A stretch of DNA of 64,000 bases from Methylobacterium longum (lineage in GTDB: Bacteria > Pseudomonadota > Alphaproteobacteria > Rhizobiales > Beijerinckiaceae), in the NCBI RefSeq assembly GCF_022179385.1, contig NZ_BPQS01000004.1, positions 124,001 through 188,000 of the forward strand, read 5' to 3'. Both the position numbers and the translations under genes were made by a program. Of the stretch, positions 20,022 to 30,900 are shown piece by piece (position 1 is the first letter of the stretch; every line of letters starts with the position of its first letter). The notes beneath the pieces were generated by a model. It saw nothing but the letters and a program-made list of their open reading frames with translations. It was not told where the DNA came from and did no database searches.

Positions 20022-21133
20022 TTATCGAAACACTCGATTAACAGTCGTTTTCCGAAGCCCCGAGCTGACAAAATTCTTTGTTTCATATGATCTATACTGT
20101 TCAAGATATTCAAGTCGGCAGAGATTATCTTATCTTGATGTCGCAACTTCGGGACCGGGATGTTGAACCTATTGATGATTGCTTGCGTCATCAGAGGTTG
20201 AGCGCCACCGGTGCTGTGCCCATTGAGATGAAGGTTTCGCAAGCATAGTTCCAAATAGCGGGATCTTAAGCGCTCTGAATGAGACCTCACATAAAGCGCG
20301 TTGTCAGTTACCCAGCAGGGCTCGTCGATGAAGTGAACCGCACCACAGTATTCTCCTACGCGACCTATAGCGATACAAGGGTGCGGAACGTCGGCAAGTC
20401 GTTGACCTGAATAGCCTGCGATACCATTGCCGCCGACCACCGGAAAAATGTTTGGACCACTTCTAAACTTAGGAATATCCGAAATCTTTATCAGTTTTCC
20501 GCTACTGAACTTGGCGAGTTGCCCAACCTGCTCTCGAATAACGGAATCGTCGGAGATGGCATTTGTGAAAGTGGCCTCTCGAAGCAGCATCGACGATTTC
20601 GTTGCTTCGTCAAGTTTCTCAAGAACTGAACGATAGGCCGACAGCGCCTCCGCCAACCGCGCCTGCTCCTGGATCGGCGGCAGCAGGAACTCGAAGCTTG
20701 CAAGACTGGTCCAGTTGGTGCGCGGCGACAGCGACCCGGCCGAGGTACCGACGGCATGATCAAAGAAGGCATCGGTCTGGCACAGGAACGGCAGCAGCTC
20801 GGGCATCAACCGATCGCTCGCCGGTTCCAGCACATAGATGTCGCCGGAACAGACCCCTACAAAATCCGCTACTGCCACCTTCCGCTGATAGGCCCGGCGC
20901 TTGCCGAACAGAACCTGCCCTGGCTTGAACAGCGTCGTGAAAGTCGTGCCGTCGGCCACGTCACTCCAACGGCGAATGCGCAGGTCGCCCGGCTTGATAT
21001 GTTCCAGCCCTACGACACGCTCGATTCCGGCCGCCTCAGGATTGGCCGTGCGCGCCTTCGACAGGCGCACCACATCGCCAAAGGACACGCGCGTCCACCC
21101 AGCCCTGGAAATCGGCCGCTCAAGCATCGGCAT
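20018..21133 (-). CDS. hsdS: Type I restriction-modification specificity subunit HsdS
   Basis: A 371-residue protein with two target-recognition domains, each ending in the conserved contact region and helix: LPPIQEQARLAEALSAYRSV around residue 152 and VPKLRHQDKIISADLN near 330. HsdS decides the DNA sequence recognised and holds the two M subunits. The frame overlaps the upstream hsdM copy by 14 bp (8 bp if the second ATG at 21127 is used), so it is co-translated. The second half is clearly more AT-rich than the first, suggesting that recognition domains were exchanged by recombination. Confidence 0.88.
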   Translation of the reverse strand: MPMLERPISRAGWTRVSFGDVVRLSKARTANPEAAGIERVVGLEHIKPGDLRIRRWSDVADGTTFTTLFKPGQVLFGKRRAYQRKVAVADFVGVCSGDIYVLEPASDRLMPELLPFLCQTDAFFDHAVGTSAGSLSPRTNWTSLASFEFLLPPIQEQARLAEALSAYRSVLEKLDEATKSSMLLREATFTNAISDDSVIREQVGQLAKFSSGKLIKISDIPKFRSGPNIFPVVGGNGIAGYSGQRLADVPHPCIAIGRVGEYCGAVHFIDEPCWVTDNALYVRSHSERLRSRYLELCLRNLHLNGHSTGGAQPLMTQAIINRFNIPVPKLRHQDKIISADLNILNSIDHMKQRILSARGFGKRLLIECFDK

Positions 21134-22622
21134 CCTCCGCAGGCGTCAAGCCATCAAGCATGTCCACCAGCGAGTTCATGCCCGTCCAGAAATCGCGCCC
21201 TTCCTCAACGAACGCCTCCCACGTCGCCGCCAGCGTGGCACCTGCTCCTCCCGCGGCCGCCTTGGGCCGCTTCACATAGCGGGCAATCGACAGGTTGCTC
21301 TCAGCCGCCAGGACTTCGGCTAAATCTGCCACTGCGGCAAAGCCGGGGTCGCCCTCAAAGGCGTGATAGGCTGACAGGATTCGCGCCTGATGTTCGGGGC
21401 GCAGAAAGCTTTGCGACCGTTCTCGCGCAATCTCGGCCACCGCGTCGATGAACAGAATGCGTCCCTTGCGCGCCTCCGGTTTCTGCGACCGGCAGATCAC
21501 CACGCAGGCCTCCATCGGCGAGTTGTAAAACAGCCCTGGCCCCAGCCCCAGCACGCATTCGACCAGGTCCGATTCGATCAGTCTGCGCCGCATTTCGGCC
21601 TCTTCGTTGCGGAACAGCACGCCATGCGGAAACAGGATGGCGCAGCGCCCGCTCCTCGGATCAAGCGACGACAGGATGTGCTGGAAGAAGGCGTAATCCG
21701 CACGCCCCTGAGGCGGAGTGCCGAGGAAGTTGCGGCTCCAAGAGTCGAGCTCCCACGCACCGCGGTTCCATTTCTTGATGGAATAGGGCGGGTTAGCTAG
21801 AACCACGTCGAAGGTCCGCAGCCGGTCGTCCTGCACGAAGGCGGGCGCGGCCAGCGTGTTGCCGCTGGCGATGTGGAAATCATCCACGCCATGGATGACC
21901 AGATTCATCCGCGCGATGGCCGCGGTGATGGTGATCAGCTCCTGCCCACAGAGAACCATTGTGCGTGTGTCGCCTTTGCGCCGCTTCACCTCGGCTAAGC
22001 AGGAAATTAGCATGCCTCCGGTGCCGCAGGTGGGGTCGTAGATGCTTTCGCCCGACTGAGGCTCCAGCATCTGTGCCATGAGATGGACAAGGGTGCGGTT
22101 TGTGTAGAACTCCTGCGCGGTGTGACCGCTGTCATCCGCAAACTTCTTGATCAGATATTCATAGCCGTTGCCGAGCTCGTCCTCCGGCACTGCGGCAAGC
22201 GTGAGGTCGTGCTTAGAGAAGTGCTCAATCAGGTTTTTCAGCGTGCTGTCGGGAAGTTGGGCCTTGTCAGTCCAGTTCGCATTGCCGAAGACGCCTTGCA
22301 GCCGCTCGGGGTTTGCGGCCTCGATGGCCAGGAAGGCCGATAGCAACGCCCGGCCCACATCGCGCGGCGCCGCGCGCACGTCGTTCCAATGCGCGCCTTC
22401 GGGGATCACGAAGCGGTCGTTGGCGGTATCGGTGGCATACCTTTTATCGCCAGTTTCATCGAGCGCCTGCTGGTAATCCGCGTCCCAGACGTCGGATAGG
22501 CGTTTGAAGAACATCAAAGGGAAGATGTACTGCTTGTAGTCGCTGGCATCGATGAGCCCGCGCAGCAGCGTAGAGGCACCCCAGAGATAGCTTTCGAGTT
22601 CGCGCTGGGTCAGCCTTCTCAT
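21120..22622 (-). CDS. hsdM: Type I DNA adenine methyltransferase HsdM (second copy)
   Basis: A 500-residue N6-adenine methyltransferase with a normal HsdM layout: an N-terminal helical domain (YIFPLMFFKRLSDVWD), the AdoMet-binding motif DPTCGTGGM at about 196-204 and catalytic NPPY at about 277-280. ATG 22622 overlaps the stop of the preceding hsdM as ATGA; a start three codons earlier is also possible. It is related to but clearly different from the other copy, especially in the C-terminal third. It could pair with that copy in one methylase complex, or be the only one working with this HsdS. Confidence 0.9.
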   Translation of the reverse strand: MRRLTQRELESYLWGASTLLRGLIDASDYKQYIFPLMFFKRLSDVWDADYQQALDETGDKRYATDTANDRFVIPEGAHWNDVRAAPRDVGRALLSAFLAIEAANPERLQGVFGNANWTDKAQLPDSTLKNLIEHFSKHDLTLAAVPEDELGNGYEYLIKKFADDSGHTAQEFYTNRTLVHLMAQMLEPQSGESIYDPTCGTGGMLISCLAEVKRRKGDTRTMVLCGQELITITAAIARMNLVIHGVDDFHIASGNTLAAPAFVQDDRLRTFDVVLANPPYSIKKWNRGAWELDSWSRNFLGTPPQGRADYAFFQHILSSLDPRSGRCAILFPHGVLFRNEEAEMRRRLIESDLVECVLGLGPGLFYNSPMEACVVICRSQKPEARKGRILFIDAVAEIARERSQSFLRPEHQARILSAYHAFEGDPGFAAVADLAEVLAAESNLSIARYVKRPKAAAGGAGATLAATWEAFVEEGRDFWTGMNSLVDMLDGLTPAEDADA

Positions 22623-24121
22623 TGCAGCCACCCCCCTTCGACAAGCACCGTGCGCAGGTGATCCTCGGCTGCGCGGGCCTCGGCCAGCGCGGTCTTGAAG
22701 ACCTCGACGGCTTCGGGCAGCGGTGGCACGTCATGGCCAATAGGCGGCAGGACGTAACGCGAAACGTTCAGCGTCCAGCCTTCCTTCTTGATATCGTCCA
22801 GCATGACGACCTTGGCGCGATCCTCGACATCCTCATAGGCGCGGTACCAGGCGACGATCTGGTCACTTTGCTCGTGGTCAAGGAAGTTCTGCGCCCGGCC
22901 TTTGCGGAACAGGCTGGAGGCGTCGATGATCAGGACCTTGTTCTTGCGGACTGCTGGCTTCCTGCGGCGCAGGGTCACGACACATCCAGCCAGCTGCGTG
23001 CCGTAGAACAGGTTCGGCGCGAGGCCGATGACCGCTTCGACCATATCCCTTTCCAGCAGGGCCTGGCGGATCGAGCCCTCGGCCCCTTTCCGAAACAGGG
23101 CGCCCTGCGGCAGGACTACCGCCATGCGGCTGTTGCTGGTCGGCGCCATGGATGAGACCATCTGCTGGACGAAGGCGTAGTCGCCATAGCTATCGGGCGG
23201 GATGCCATACTGGGCGCGGCCCCAGGGATCGGCCTCCCACAGGTCACGGCCCCATTCTTTGAGCGAGAACGGCGGGTTCGCGATGACGCAGTCGAAGGTG
23301 GCGAGGCCGCCCGTGCTGGAATCTTTGAAGGCTGGGTTGCGGAGGGTGTCCTCACGGGCAACCTGGAAGTCCTCGATCCCGTGCAGCACAAGGTTCATCC
23401 GCGCAATCGCGGCGGTGGTCAGGTTCTTTTCCTGACCATAAATTTTACCATAGAACGTGCGCGGGTCTCCGCCCTTGCGCGACACATGTTCGATGGCTCC
23501 AAGAAGCATGCCGCCGGTGCCGCAAGCGGGATCGTAGATGCTTTCACCTTCCTTGGGGTCGAGGATCTCGACCATCATGCGCACGACGCTACGCGGGGTG
23601 TAGAACTCGCCCGCCTTATTTCGGCGGGTGACGTCGGCAAACTTGGCTACCAAATATTCGTATGCGTCGCCCAGCACGTCAGTGCTGACGGCAGTGTTGC
23701 CGAGCGCGATTTCTGAAAATCCTTCGATCAAATCCTTCAGTAAGTGGTCCGAGAACTTCTCCTTATTACCCCAATCCGCCGAACCGAAAACGCGAAACAG
23801 CGTGTCCGGGTTGGCTCGTTCGATTTCCTGCATCGCTTTCTGGAGAGTGGCGCCGACATTCGCTGGAACCGCCCTAATGTCGTCCCAGTGACAGCCCTTT
23901 GGCAGCACGAAACGATGCACTTCCGGAAATAAGGAAGGGTCGGCTCCGCCATAAATTTCACGGGCTGCAGATGTCTCTTCGTCCCAAACGTCTGAAATTC
24001 GTTTGAAGAAGAGCAGCGGTAGGATATAGCCCTTCCAATCGGTTCGATCGACCGCAGAACCGCGCAGTGTGTTGGCTGCATCCCAAAGAGAGGACTGCAG
24101 CTCTTGTAGAGATGTACTCAC
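22619..24121 (-). CDS. hsdM: Type I DNA adenine methyltransferase HsdM (first copy)
   Basis: A 500-residue HsdM-type N6-adenine methyltransferase, the first gene of the restriction operon. It has the N-terminal helical region (YILPLLFFKRISDVWDEET), AdoMet motif DPACGTGGM at 197-205 and catalytic NPPF at 282-285, so both active-site motifs are intact. The final residues (LRTVLVEGGWLQ) are followed directly by the start of the second hsdM. The operon order is M, M, S, small frame, R, all with overlapping ends. The promoter should lie in the 24122-24932 gap. Confidence 0.9.
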   Translation of the reverse strand: MSTSLQELQSSLWDAANTLRGSAVDRTDWKGYILPLLFFKRISDVWDEETSAAREIYGGADPSLFPEVHRFVLPKGCHWDDIRAVPANVGATLQKAMQEIERANPDTLFRVFGSADWGNKEKFSDHLLKDLIEGFSEIALGNTAVSTDVLGDAYEYLVAKFADVTRRNKAGEFYTPRSVVRMMVEILDPKEGESIYDPACGTGGMLLGAIEHVSRKGGDPRTFYGKIYGQEKNLTTAAIARMNLVLHGIEDFQVAREDTLRNPAFKDSSTGGLATFDCVIANPPFSLKEWGRDLWEADPWGRAQYGIPPDSYGDYAFVQQMVSSMAPTSNSRMAVVLPQGALFRKGAEGSIRQALLERDMVEAVIGLAPNLFYGTQLAGCVVTLRRRKPAVRKNKVLIIDASSLFRKGRAQNFLDHEQSDQIVAWYRAYEDVEDRAKVVMLDDIKKEGWTLNVSRYVLPPIGHDVPPLPEAVEVFKTALAEARAAEDHLRTVLVEGGWLQ

Positions 24122-24932
24122 GCAATTTACCTATTTGTTTGTGTCGAGGAATACTCAAATAGGCATCTACATCCCTTTGATTTCATCTTTCCGTATTCCT
24201 CGAATGCAAACACTGCGACTGTAGTTAGGTCATGCTATTCAAATGTTCGGCGTTCTGCCCGCGCGTATCGACCAGCTGCCCGAATCTGCATTTCGCATCC
24301 CCCGCCAAAAGCGTTCACATACTCTCCGCCGAGCCACCTGGCTGTGGCCATAATGGCCCAAGCGGGGCGGAACTGTCGAGCTTCGAAGCCGCCTTGATGG
24401 GAGCTGCGCGCCATCGCTGATCGTCGATTGTTTCCCTCGATCTGCCGCTTCAAACACCCCAGCTTTGTTCGTCTTGTGGATCGGCATCCAAACAGACCCC
24501 ACCTTTCGATGCTATTTAACGCATTGATGACAATATCTCTTTCATTGCTGAAGTGGGCACCTGTTGGGCGCAGATCGGCGCCGAAGCGTTACCCGCCTGC
24601 GGCCGTCAAAGAGCAATGATTCTAGCGGCTTGGTTGCAAGAGATGGGTGGGGCCGCCTTGTACGCCGATCCACAATCGGAGCGCGACGTGCTCGTTCTCA
24701 GGAAACGCTCTGAGTGCATCATCCAGGCTTGTGTTACGCATCCGCTACGCGAGCCATCAGCCACAGGCCGGATTCCCCGTTTAAATATCTAGAGAACATC
24801 GACCATTTGAACCCAAAGCAGGTCATTACAAATCACCTGCTGCAAAGCTAACGAACTACCGCGCGCGTGGTGTAGCGCGGCGCGTGCATCTTGACTTTCG
24901 TCGCCAAGCCGCGCCGGCACCACCGCACCTTG
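24122..24932. other. Intergenic region between hsdM and druE
   Basis: About 810 bp without a gene I can support. Short frames on both strands around 24235-24500 have no recognisable domains or convincing ribosome binding sites. The AT-rich stretch 24125-24235 directly before hsdM is the likely promoter region of the restriction operon. The rest may be scar DNA from assembly of the island. Confidence 0.4.
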
Positions 24933-27900
24933 CTATTTGCTCGTAACGACCACGATGTAGCTTGCGCCGTCAGACGAGCAAGAAACGTCCGTGGCGTTGA
25001 GGTTCTTGGCCTGCATCGGTGCTGTCGCTTGAAAATCGTATCGGGGCGCCGATGCCTGCGGCTTCAAGAAGCCGAAGCCTTGGTCGAAGACGAGCACGGC
25101 GTCAGGACCGTCCGCGTAGCTGAGCGTGAGACGCCGCGAGTGCGAGCAGGGACCGACCTTGAGTTCCAAATCGAGCCCACCGGCCTGAAAGAGCTGACGG
25201 AGGACGACGGTGCGATCGGTCTCCGTTCGCCAGTCGTGGGACAGGCGATGAGGAAGACCGTCATTATGGCTGAGAGGCGTCGTCGTTAGGAGGAAGGGCC
25301 GCCGCTGCGAGCCGGATAGCGCCGTCGACAAGCGCGTAGTGACGCGGGCGACGAGCAGCGCCACGAGGGGCGAGCGGACGTAGCGGTCGCTGTAGCTCAT
25401 GGCTGTGAGCTGACCTGGCCGCCACAGGCCCGCCGCTTCAAGCTCCGGTTTGAGCAGGGCGAGGAAACGCTCGCCCAATCCACGGCTAGGTCCGTCGAGC
25501 CGGCGCCCCGGCTCGATGAAACGCGTTCCTTGCCTCGGCAACAGACAGTCGGGGTCGAACGGCTGGCAAGCGGGAAACCGTCCCAGGAAGGTGACGACCG
25601 GCGCGTCCCCGCCGAGTCCCCAGCCGTCGCCGAACCGGGCCGAGGCGTCATCGCGCGACGCCCAGATGCGCCCGCCGGACAGGGCAGCGATCGCGCGCGC
25701 GCTGTTAGGGAAGCGCGGTGCGTCCCCGGTGGCCAGGCGCAGCCCGTGCCGCACGGCGGCATCCCGGAGGGCGAGGCGCTGGGCTGGATCGAGCTGAGCC
25801 AACAGATCGCTCGATGCGCAGAGCGTGAGCGCGGTGCCCGCTTCGCGCAAGCGCTGGAGGAGGCTAAGGAGGCGGGGCCGGACCAGGGTTGCGGGATCGA
25901 AGGGCTCCGCTGGCCACAGAATCACGGCTTCGCCACCCGCAACGACCTGGGTCGCGATCTCGTCGGCCACGTCGCGGGCAAGGACGGCGCCCTCGGTGAT
26001 TCGATCTTCGGGCGACGGGCCCGCGATGGCCTCAAGTTCGGCCTTCACGAAGTCGAGGGCGGTGCGGCGGTCGAGCATTTCTGCCTGCCGATGGAGGTCG
26101 CTCGCCAGAACACAGGCCGAGCATCCCCCGATGCAGCCCGGTCGGCGGCAATCGAGGATCACCCGCACATCGTGGAGCAGTTCCTCGAACATTTCGACGA
26201 GGCGTGGAGTAAAGCCGGCCCCGCCGGAGGCGCGGTCGTAAAGATAGACGGAATGGGTTGCACCGCCGAGCGTGGAGACGTGCCTGACGACCGAGAGACC
26301 AATCTCGCCGGTCTCGATGCCGAGACGGCGGGTCAGTGCCTCGCGAAGGCCGGAGGCCAGTGCCCAAGCGGCACCCTCTGAAGCGAGCGCCGCGGGTTGG
26401 ATCTCGGCGACGTCCGTGGTGATGTCGTGCCCCAGGGCGAGGCCGGTCTGGACGGCGAAGCCGCGCCCGTTACCCGGACAGTAGCCGTCGATGTCGGCCT
26501 TAGTGAACCGCAACGGCCGATGGTCGCGCAGCGGCCTTGCGGCGGGATCGATCGGGTGCGCGTGCGCTTCGGCACGACCGCATTCGAGGCAGACGGCGTA
26601 TCCGGCCCCGTGCTCACCGGAGGAGGCGTAAAAGACGAGCCCCTCGTGGCTCGCGCGCAGACGCCCGCGGGCGGGCGTCAGAAAGGGCTTCCAAGCGGCA
26701 CCGCGCGCCACTACGCGCTCGGGCTCGGGCTCCACAAAACGCACCTGCTCGATCTCGGCATGCGGCTTCTCCCGTGGATCGACCGTGAACCCGGCGGGCT
26801 GGAGGAAGCGGCGGATATCCCCGCCCTCTAGCGCCTGGCCGCAGGCGGCGCAGCGCTCGGGGAACAGCCGGGTCGTGTCGGCGGCGGCGCAGTGGGTGCA
26901 CTGCCAGAACCACTTGATGCTCTGCACCTCGGCGACCTTGGCCGCCGCCGCGGGGCGCTGCCAGTTCAGGGTCACGCCGGCCGAACCGTAGACGAGGCCG
27001 TCCACCACCACCTCGGCACCGGGCGCGTAGTCACGAATCGCGAGGTCAAGGTTTCGCGTCGGGTACCCGCGGCGGCGGAAGCGGTCGCTGTCGCGGTCGC
27101 CCTGCGGGACAGCCTCATCGTCCGGATCGTCCTTGTGGACGAAGGGCACGACCGCGCTGGGAAAGCCGTGGCCGGGCAGGACGCCACTGTCCGCCAGTTC
27201 CCCCAGCAGGTACTCGCCGCACATGCGCTTTACCTGCATACCGAGAGCCTTGCGCGCGGCCTCACGATCTAGGCCCGCAGCCTGTGCCTGGATCGCATCC
27301 CATTCGGCCAGGAAATCCGCCTCGGCCTCGCGGACCGCCTCGGCGGCGGCGGCGCAAACGTTGGGATGCCCGGCGAGCGCCGAGCCGCGCAGGAGCGTTT
27401 CGATGGCGGCCGTGTGGGCCTGCGACGTGCTCGGCAAGACCACCCAGGCGCGGAACCGGGTCGAGGGCGGGGCCGGGTCACGCACGGCCGGAACAGTAGT
27501 AGGACAACCATAGAAATCGCCTGCCCGAGTCTTCAGCACCTGCCCCTGGGCTTCCCGGAACCATGCGGCGAGAAGGAGCGCATTGACGTGGCGTTGCACG
27601 ATGCGGCGTGAATCGAGCGTCACTTTGGGCGCCTCGATGCGGCGGCCGAGGTATCCCACAGGGTCGCGGAAGGTCTCGCGGTCGAGTGGCGTGTCGCGGG
27701 CGTAGGTCAGGGCCGTCGAGAGCCCCTGTCCGCGACGCCCGGCGCGGCCGACCCGCTGACGGTAGTTGGCGATGGAGGGCGGCACGTTCGTCATCATCAC
27801 CGAGGAGACCGAGCCGATATCGACGCCCATCTCCATCGTGGTCGAGCAGTTCAGAACGTTGATCTCGCCGCGCTTGAACGCGTCCTCGTAGCGCCGCAGG

Positions 27901-30900
27901 CGGGTCGGGGGCTGCTGCGCCGAATGCTCGGCCGCCCGCGCGTAGGGCGACCCGAGCGCGATGCGGTCGTGAAGATCGCCCCAGAGGCCGCGGACGCGCA
28001 GGGTCGCAACCCGTTCGTCGGTGTCGAGCCAGCTCTGAACGACCCCCACCCCGCCCCGCTCCGGCAGCAGGTACGGATTCGGATGGACCGGCATCGAAAT
28101 CGGCGCCAGACGCTCGCCGGCCGAGCGGTCCCTGCGCTCGGTCGCGTAAGGCGACAGGCCTAGGAACGTCGTATCAAGCAGGCGGCGATTTATCGGACAG
28201 GCAAAGGCCTGAACCACCGGGGCGATGTGCGCAGTCTCGAAGTCCAGAGCGTAGAGGGCGCCCTCGCCGGGGCGAGCGAGGAGCGGCGTCAGGGCGCTCC
28301 AGGCGGCGCGCAGCACCTCATCAATCTCGGCGCGGTGCTCGGCTTGGCTCACGTCGAGGCCGAAGCCCTGCGCCAGCAGGCGAACCGCGATCGCCGGGCG
28401 CCCTACCGGGCGTGCCTTCGGCCAGGCGAGTTCATGGCTCGCTGCCGTCTTGCGATCCGGCCCCACCAGGATGCGCGGGAAGCCCTTTCGGATGAGCCAG
28501 TGCTGGTCTGCCTGATCGATTCGGACAGCGAAGGGGTTGCGGATGTTGATCGTGACCAGGAGGTGCAGGAAGTCGCGCCAATCGGCGATCGTTCGTCCCC
28601 GTACGCGGAAGGCGTCGGGAAGGTGCCGCGCCTCCATGCGGTCGATGTCGGCAAAGCGCAGGCGAGCGAGGCCTAGCGGTTCGAGCGCGTTGGCGCGGCG
28701 GGGACGGCGGGCTAGTTCTCGCAGCAGGAGGAAGGTCGCGAACGCCTCGGCGTCCTGGTCGAAGCGCCGGTCGCGAAGGCGCCAAACCTGGCGCATCCAC
28801 GTCTCGACCTCGGGCCTGCGCACGAGTATGTCGCGCACGCGCCGCCACAGCAGACCGTCGCTGCTCGGTCGAGCGAGGGCCGCGCGCTGCTCCCGCTTGT
28901 CCTTCAGCATTTCGGACAGGGTCGGGACCTGGGCAATCACCAACTCAAGCTGGCGAATCTCGGCGTCCAGTTTCTCCGCCACCGTTACGTCGATCGCGGG
29001 CGGGCGCAGACTGTCCTGGACCGCATGGTAGATCACAGCGCGGACGGCGTTGCGCTCTGAGGCGGCCTGGAGCGCGGCGGCGAAGCGGGCGGTGCCCTGC
29101 CGGCTGTCCGTGAACGAGAGCAACTGGCGCCCCTCGGCCGGCGGTGGCACCAGAAGAGCTGGATCGGCGTCGCGGGGGGCGACGCCGTCGAGCAGCACGG
29201 GGGCGGCATTGCCGATCAGGAAGGGGGCACCGTAGCGGAACGACCGCAGCACCGTGCCCCGCGTCTGACCCGGTCGCGCGCTCGCGGCGCAGGCCGGGCA
29301 GTGCTCCGGGGGACCTCGGTCGTGGACGCTCAGGGTCACGCTGTCCTCGGTGGGGCCGTCGCGAACGAGGCCGTCCGTTGCGGTGACGTAGAGGGGGCGG
29401 CCGCCGGGCAGGCCGCGCACCGCGATCAATCGTGCGATGTCGGGCCGAGACCGGGCCGGAACACCGGCCTCGTCCGGGTCAGCGTCCGCGGCGCCCTCGT
29501 CCTCTACGGCCTCGGGCACGCTCTCCGTCTCGCTCGCCGAGGCGAACTCGTCCTTCTCGGAAAGTCCAGTGCCGCAGCGCAGCCGCTCGTCCCGCTCGAC
29601 GGCATCGAGATAGGGCTCGCCGCACTCCGAACAGGAGACGATCTCCAGCATCGGCCCGGCGCAGTGCGGACAGACGTCAGCGCGGGCGTGCAGCAGGGCA
29701 CCGAACGGCCAGTCGCCCGGTGGTCGGCCGGCGCATTCGCGTCTAAGGCATGCCCATAGCCCCGGCACCGCGCGTATAAAGCCGTGGACGCGCAGCGGCA
29801 GAAGCGGCTCGCGCCCGTCGCTGCCACGCCGCGCCAGCGCCTCCAGCAGAGCCTGCGGCTCAACCCCGGCGGCCCGCGCAGTCGTCGTGAACGATTCCCA
29901 AGCCAGGGGGGCTACGGTCAGCCCACGGATCAGCGCATGCACGCCCGGGTTGCGCGCGAGGATGCCCGCGTCCCCGAGGCCATCGGCGGTCAGCCTGCGT
30001 GGCCCATCGGCATCCGGGAGGTCCGGCAGTCGCCGCTCGCCGACGACGACGTGTACTCGTTCATCGGACACGCCAGCGACGTCCCGCAGGAAGCGCCGGA
30101 GCTTGCCGAGCAACTCCTTGCCCTCGCCAATCGTGGCCGACGTGGCGACGAACCGCACCTGGGCCGGCGTCACGCCGAAGGCGAGGAGGGCGCGGCGGAT
30201 TAGCAGCGCGATCTCGGCGGCGGCCGAGCCGCCGTAGCTGTGGGCCTCGTCCAGAATGATCCAGCGCAACTGGCCCCGCGAGGCCTCGAGGAGCGGCCGG
30301 TCCTGATGGCGCACCGTCATGTATTCGAGCATCGTCACGTTCGTGACGAGGATGGGCGGCGGGTCATCGCGCAGGGTCCGGCGATCCCCGACCTGCTCCG
30401 GGGAGCTCGCCGTGAACTTGTCATCCTCCGGCATGTCGCCGTTGTAGAGCCCAAACCGGATGCGGCCCGCGAACGGCGCTGTCCACTCGCGCAGGCGCTC
30501 CTGCTGGCTCGCGATGAGCGCGTTCAGCGGATAGAGGGCGATAGCGCGCACGCCCTTCAGGCGGCCGACCCTGTCCGCCTCACACGCGAGGTCGTGGAGG
30601 AGCGGGACGAGGAAGCACTCGGTCTTGCCCGAGCCGGTGCCGCTGGTGACGAGCACCGATTGTGGCGTCGGATCGGAGAGGAGCGCCCACGCTTCGCGCT
30701 GGTGGCGGTAGGGTTTGAGGTCGCGAGGGAACGCGTAGCGGCGGTCCGGCCCCGGCGCGGTCAAGGCATTGACGACCGCGGGATGCAGCCTGTCACCTGC
30801 GAGGGCGGCCAGGGTCTCTGTGCCGGTGACGTAAGGCAGCGCGGCCTCGACGACCGGCTGCTGGACGAGGGCGCCGGCCTCCGCATCCGTGCAGGCGAAG

